Assembly: GCA_015501585.1 (NCBI GenBank)
Contig: JADNRY010000158.1
Coordinates: 1 to 64,000, forward strand
Source: Rhodocollybia butyracea
Taxonomy: Eukaryota; Basidiomycota; Agaricomycetes; Agaricales; Omphalotaceae
Length of the DNA stretch: 64,000 nt
Reading direction: 5' to 3'
Shown here: one piece after another, positions 59,470-64,000 of the stretch
Numbering within the stretch: the first letter of the stretch is position 1
Layout: each line of letters starts with the position of its first letter
The notes under the pieces: generated by a model
The model's input: the letters and a program-made list of their open reading frames with translations, nothing else
Told to the model about the DNA's origin: nothing
Databases searched by the model: none
Position numbers and translations under genes: made by a program

Positions 59470-60235
59470 TTTGTGATTATTCCGAGTACATGTACATACA
59501 GCGCTTGTTTTAATTGTGTGCATAATCGTGTGTGTTAGATAATGATCTCAGTAGAGGGCAGCTTAACAAACATTGAAGCCCCCCTCCCTCTCCGTTGGCT
59601 GGACCATAATTGACTGCTTGGGAACTTTCTTCGTGAGGTGTTATATCTTCTTCCCTCGACAGACTCAAGTAGTCTCTGGACATTATCAAAACATACTCAA
59701 TATGTCTTTGAAACGGCTGCCACACCACTGCGTAACTTGATCCTGCTGATTTGTGGTGCGTCTGACTGGGGGCGATTCTCCTTGATGCTTGACAGGCAAG
59801 GATCAGTGGTGGTGACAAAATATTTAGGCGTTGGATACATTTCTAATTTCATAGTACTACTTAAGTAGTGGAGTTGCCTGCTAGTCAGTCGCGCGGCCGC
59901 CTACTAACTACCCAAAAGTTTGCTAAATTTTCCTGAAAATTGCCCGAAAACCAGCTTTGAGTTTCCGCCAAAGGTGGTTGTTTTTGCCCGAACCTGGATG
60001 TAAGATCAGGTCAAAATCGACCCAAATTTGCCCGAATCTGGATCTGGACTGCCCACCTATTATCAGGGGTCCTGACACCTCGCGGAACTTGTACCGGCAG
60101 ATTATTTCCTGGATTCCAATGACGCCCATCCTTCTCGAAATCACCTTTGAGCACTGCCTGTCGCTCTGTGTCATCCAACCTCAGTGAAGAAACTACTTTT
60201 TCTGCAGGAAAGCTTGAACGAGCCATCGAAGATGA

Positions 60236-60420
60236 TCACGTCGTTCACCGAGTGAATGATTGTTTCCAAAGCTACTGTTGCTTGCTGGTGGTATTGACCC
60301 TCCCGGACGCTATATATGAGCTCTTTGCTATATTATCTAACTTAATCTAAGCATCTTAGCCCGCTTTCGCCCTCCTTGACCGCATGCGCGACTGTGTACA
60401 TTGTTACCCAGCAGGTACCT
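60236..60420 (+). pseudogene. Decayed second copy of the small gene P1 (P2)
   Basis: CGTCGTTCACC and CCCTCCTTGACCGCATGCGCG match P1 exons, with stops and a large deletion after the ALLDRMRD segment; sequence beyond (AGCCGGAATATATG...) continues to match the flank of P1. Confidence 0.6.
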
Positions 60421-61062
60421 AGTACACATTGGGTGTTTATAAACGTGCTTGTCTCATAGTACACACCACAGCCGGAATATATGTTTCGTTCCCTGGAGCC
60501 ATCCAGAAGGAGTATTTTTCCCAGGAGGGTTCGAACTGACTGCAAGTTGCAACATGTGGGAAATAGTGCTTGGAAGTCGAAGGGTTTGTCAAGGCTCAGG
60601 GTTAAAGAAGGCTATGTATACAGCTTGGTATTATTTGCAACCGGTCTAGCTGTAACAAGTTACAACCGATGAGTACTTAGGACGGCAGTCGGGAGGTAGG
60701 GACATTGTCAACAACGAATTGGATGTTACTGAAGAGTGAAAAGGTGTAAGGAAAGGTGAGGAAGAGTGATAGGGTGTGGTCTCGTCGCTGTACTTAATTC
60801 CTGGTTTGGCCATTGCAAATTCTCATCAGCAATTCGCTATCGCTGAATGTTTCCACGTTTTTACGTTTTCCCAGTCTTTCCACCAACCTTCTCCTTTGCA
60901 GAAGGTCAAGCACTGGTCGAGCTCACTGTAGCAGACTGTAGCCCGCTGTAACACGAAGCGTGGCGATGTGGAAGGAGGGACATATGAGGGACCCTACCCC
61001 GGAGCCGATTGATCTGATATATCGCTCACTCAGGAATGATGCCGTTTCATATCCACACAGTA

Positions 61063-61453
61063 GAGCTCTTCAGCAACGCATCCCAAAACAGCTCCACATC
61101 CCAAAACACTCATATCGGCTCCCAAATCTGCGTGCTCCGCAAACAGTGCTCCACCGAATGGCCGGAGCTGGCTCGTATAAACATGACCAGTGTAACTACT
61201 ATTTGTGGGCTTCGAAGAACCCAATGTTCTCTTTTTTGCACAATATCATCATAGCTTGCATTGTTACTTTTTTAAATCGTCTTAGGACCAGAAGGACCTT
61301 GAGGGACACCAACAAAAGACCAGGTCAGAAGCGGAGCGGTAACTACTTAGGGTTAACACGGCCGGTGGGGTCACTTCTGATAAGATTGCTGTCCCAAAAC
61401 GTAACACTCAAATTTAAATTTGAAACGTTTTGGGATGCGTTGCTGAAGAGCTC
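61063..61453. mobile_element. TA-flanked MITE in the gene G upstream region
   Basis: 27 bp terminal inverted repeat GAGCTCTTCAGCAACGCATC...; TA on both sides (61061-61062, 61454-61455). The corresponding place upstream of gene F has no such insertion. Tc1/mariner-type target; no transposase. Confidence 0.75.
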
Positions 61454-61469
61454 TAGTCTACACAATTGA

Positions 61470-61586
61470 TCTTTATAACAAGTAACTCCGACTCGTGGAT
61501 ACAAATAACGGTTCTGCCAGTTCAGTCGCCCACTTGAATACAGGTTGCTGGTCAATCTGCATTCTCCTGCAGGATAACTCTCGAAA
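61470..61586 (+). promoter_or_regulatory. Conserved promoter module, copy G
   Basis: CTTTATAACAAGTAACT, GTTCTGCCAGTTCAGT and TTGCTGGTCAATCTGCATTC before ATG 61587. The MITE ends 16 bp upstream of this module. Confidence 0.75.
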
Positions 61587-62721
61587 ATGCGCTCTGTTAT
61601 CATTCACTTTACCGTCATTGCTAGCTCTATGTTTGCGCTGTCCGCTATACCAGTTCCAGTTCCAGTAGGGCCCGGCAAGTCGTCAGGAGTTGTAAGTGAT
61701 TACTGGTTTGGTCGTATACCTGATATGTACCCACGTCTTATTCTTGCCAGAAACGTCCCCATGATAAAGCCTTTGGCGAATGGCACAATGTAAGTGTCTA
61801 CTGGCTAATCGTACTATACCTAATCCCACGTCTTCCCAGTACCATCCCCAGACCTCTCATGATCAACCAGTGCTGGTGCCAAAAATTGTAAGTGTTTACT
61901 GGGTTTACTTATCCTATTCTACATAATACCCACACCTTGCCAGGCCATCATGACCTTTGTTAACAAAGAAGGTACCATACTCTCCGACACCACGAACGCT
62001 CCCAAATACAAGTCATCCTCCATCACCAAAGCGATCGGTCATGCGACAGGCCTGCGCCTGCAAAGCGATAAAGATATATTGTACAAAGGTTCATATCCAG
62101 AAAAAGGGAAAATGTTTTATTTCCACCTTCGAGGACTGTCCAGAGACTGTAGTAGTGATCCATGTGAGGGGTGGGCGGTAGAGGGTAGTGAGTGCTTGCT
62201 CCCGGTCGTGCACGGTTTTCTTTTATATTTATCCTTTGCTAGTTCGTTATAAAAACAAAAACGGGAAAGGGAAATCGAGCGGAGGTAAAATGTGGTATGT
62301 TGGCATTAACAGAAGGAGCGAAACGGGATGGAACAAGGTTAAACAGTTCGTGGGCACACCCCTATATTTGAAGAAAGCGGAGGGAGGTGCGGGTGTAAAG
62401 AGGAACACGGATTGGGATGACTTTCAAAGGGAGTTTGAGAAGAATTATCGAGGGCACTTGGTTGCGAAGGAGCACCGGTTGAATGAGGCGGAGCACACGA
62501 CAGAGCAATCGGTCAAGAAAGCTAAGGTGACCATAGGGAGTGCTGACAAGGGCATGACAGAGGAGCCTAAGAACTCGGACACAATGGCCATAGCTAAGGG
62601 TGCCCTTCCTTTGGAGCACACGGTCATGACGGAGTTCTCGGCTACGAAGGAGGTATCGAAGGGTGTTACAACCCGGCCTCCAGGTGGCGTTATGCCCCTG
62701 AGCACAATGATTCTTGAATAA
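61587..62721 (+). CDS. Secreted micro-exon protein family, copy G
   Basis: Exons 61587-61691, 61751-61789, 61840-61887, 61944-62187 and 62243-62721 join in frame to 304 residues. Signal peptide MRSVIIHFTVIASSMFALS, AIPVPVPV. Micro-exon 2 starts KRPHDK; micro-exon 3 starts YHPQTS, the Lys-Arg codons being altered. Core: MTFVNKEGT, MFYFHLRG, C-X5-C-EGW. Last exon: MWYVGINRR, GWNKVKQF, DWDDFQREFEKNY, a Thr/Glu/Lys-rich tail and ending GVMPLSTMILE. Unknown function; secretion predicted. Confidence 0.8.
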
Positions 62722-63204
62722 AATGCTTAATGTACTTACTTCGTGCTTAATCATTCCAAGTACTTGGTGCACTTGTTTTAACTGTGTGCATAATCGTGTT
62801 TGTGAGGTATTGATCTCAGTAAAGCGCCCCGAGTCGAAGTCCCCTCCCTATCCGTTGATCCAACTACCAAGTGCAGAGTAACTTTCTTGGGTGTCGACGA
62901 GCTCATGTCTTCTTTCTTTGAAGACCCAAGTACATAGTCTAACGGATTATCAAAGCATACTCGATCTATCTTCAAGACAGCCATATCAACCACTCTGTAA
63001 ATGGGGCCGGCCCGTATATGCTTTGATCGCTGCTGATTCGCAGTGTATTTGATAGAAACAATTCTTCTTGATGCTCGAGGATTACTGCTGGTGACAAGGC
63101 TTGGGCATTGGATACAAGTCCCATGGAAGGAAATGTGAATAGCGGGGATTTTGCGGTGCGTTTGACTAAGAACGATTCTCGTTGAAGCGTGATACTAGAC
63201 ACTG
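62722..63204. other. 3' flank of gene G
   Basis: Matches the sequence after gene F (59470-59850) in order (GATCTCAGTA, CCCCTCCCT.TCCGTTG, ATTATCAAA.CATACTC), so it belongs to the tandem duplication. No gene seen. Confidence 0.6.
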
Positions 63205-63889
63205 CGCCAGCGTCAAAAAATATCGGGCGAAATTATCGCCGAAAGTATTGTTGTAATTACTTACCTTTTTCAATAATAATTACGGTTGAAAAATCTTATG
63301 AAAAATACATTGTAATTGATTGTCTTTTTCTTTTGAAATTTCGCCGGTAATCTATTGTATATTTCGCTCGAAAAAGGCAATGAGATTACTTATCTATTTC
63401 CCTCGTGATTAATTAAAAATTTCGAGCGAAATTTTTACAAGGTAATAACTGGAAGTTCGGTCATGTGATCTGTATTGGACAACACTTCCTGTCTTTGAAC
63501 GCGACTTACGGGATACTGTATATGTATGGCCGTGCCAGTCGTCAGAACAAAACTCCAGACATAAAATAACTACACCTCCATCCAGTTCTGCCCTCATATC
63601 CGCCTAAAGTATTGTCAGATGTACATCACATGACCGAACTTCCAGTTATTACCTTGTAAAAATTTCGCTCGAAATTTTTAATTAATCACGAGGGAAATAG
63701 ATAAGTAATCTCATTGCCTTTTTCGAGCGAAATATACAATAGATTACCGGCGAAATTTCAAAAGAAAAAGACAATCAATTACAATGTATTTTTCATAAGA
63801 TTTTTCAACCGTAATTCTTATTGAAAAAGGTAAGTAATTACAACAATACTTTCGGCGATAATTTCGCCCGATATTTTTTGACGCTGGCG
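63205..63889. mobile_element. Foldback element with 265 bp inverted repeats
   Basis: Left arm 63205-63469 and right arm 63625-63889 are inverted copies of 265 bp each with only a base or two of difference; they enclose a 155 bp loop. Ends are CGCCAGCGTC...GACGCTGGCG. The arms contain short palindromes of the ATTTCGCTCGAAA/TTTCGAGCGAAAT kind. No transposase; flanks TG and TA do not prove a target duplication. Confidence 0.8.
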
Positions 63890-64000
63890 TAGTGAGAGCG
63901 TTCGAGGATTAACACTGTGCAATAGTAAGCTTGCGTCTGCGCCACGAATTTGAAGAACAAGTGTACGTTTAGTAGAGACAACGGAGCGTAACCGAAATTA

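Noticed and set aside
60960..61469. 169-codon plus-strand frame upstream of gene G
   Set aside because: Most of it lies in the TA-flanked MITE, including both inverted ends; no family resemblance.

Overview
The window is nuclear DNA of a filamentous basidiomycete, most likely an Agaricomycete. Genes are cut by many introns of about 40-60 nt with GT/AG ends. It holds a DUF6533-type membrane protein, a NACHT-domain NLR with a beta-propeller-like tail, a C-X2-C-X18-C-X2-C GATA factor, a metallothionein-like gene, and Copia and chromodomain Ty3/Gypsy elements. These are inferences from protein families; no database was searched.

Layout. 1-338: end of an RBR ubiquitin ligase. About 1.3-19.7 kb: nested transposon block. 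A Copia element (LTR 1334-1546) is interrupted by a small insertion and cut off by an 11.4 kb minus-strand Gypsy (4014-15391). The Gypsy carries a third ORF downstream of a chromodomain integrase and is riddled with stops. Next come a gag-only Copia derivative with a perfect 5-bp target duplication (16821-18126) and three inverted-repeat elements. 19.9-32.7 kb: host genes, all minus strand: DUF6533 protein, GATA factor, NLR. 34-63 kb: a rapidly evolving duplicated region.

The most interesting content is in 35-63 kb. Six paralogues (A-D minus, F and G plus) encode a small secreted protein family I do not recognise. Each has a signal-peptide exon, two or three tiny phase-0 micro-exons (12-63 nt, seven of fourteen starting with Lys-Arg codons), a core exon with a paired-Cys motif and a second conserved exon. 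The introns around the micro-exons are homologous to one another, so a micro-exon/intron cassette has been duplicating inside the genes. All six copies share about 110-120 bp of proximal promoter. Minus-strand copies sit beside decayed copies of an MFS hexose-transporter gene, suggesting an ancestral transporter/secreted-protein unit in which the transporter died repeatedly while the secreted gene was mostly kept. Copies F and G sit in a separate tandem duplication with an intact (57471-57831) and a decayed copy of another small gene.

Between these lie a metallothionein-like gene with four copies of a promoter repeat, a displaced fragment of the GATA-factor exon, an orphan promoter, several MITE-like foldback elements and a 36-base poly(A) tract. 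The two Gypsy LTRs differ at eight CpG sites, every one decayed in the same LTR, which points to CpG-directed cytosine deamination.
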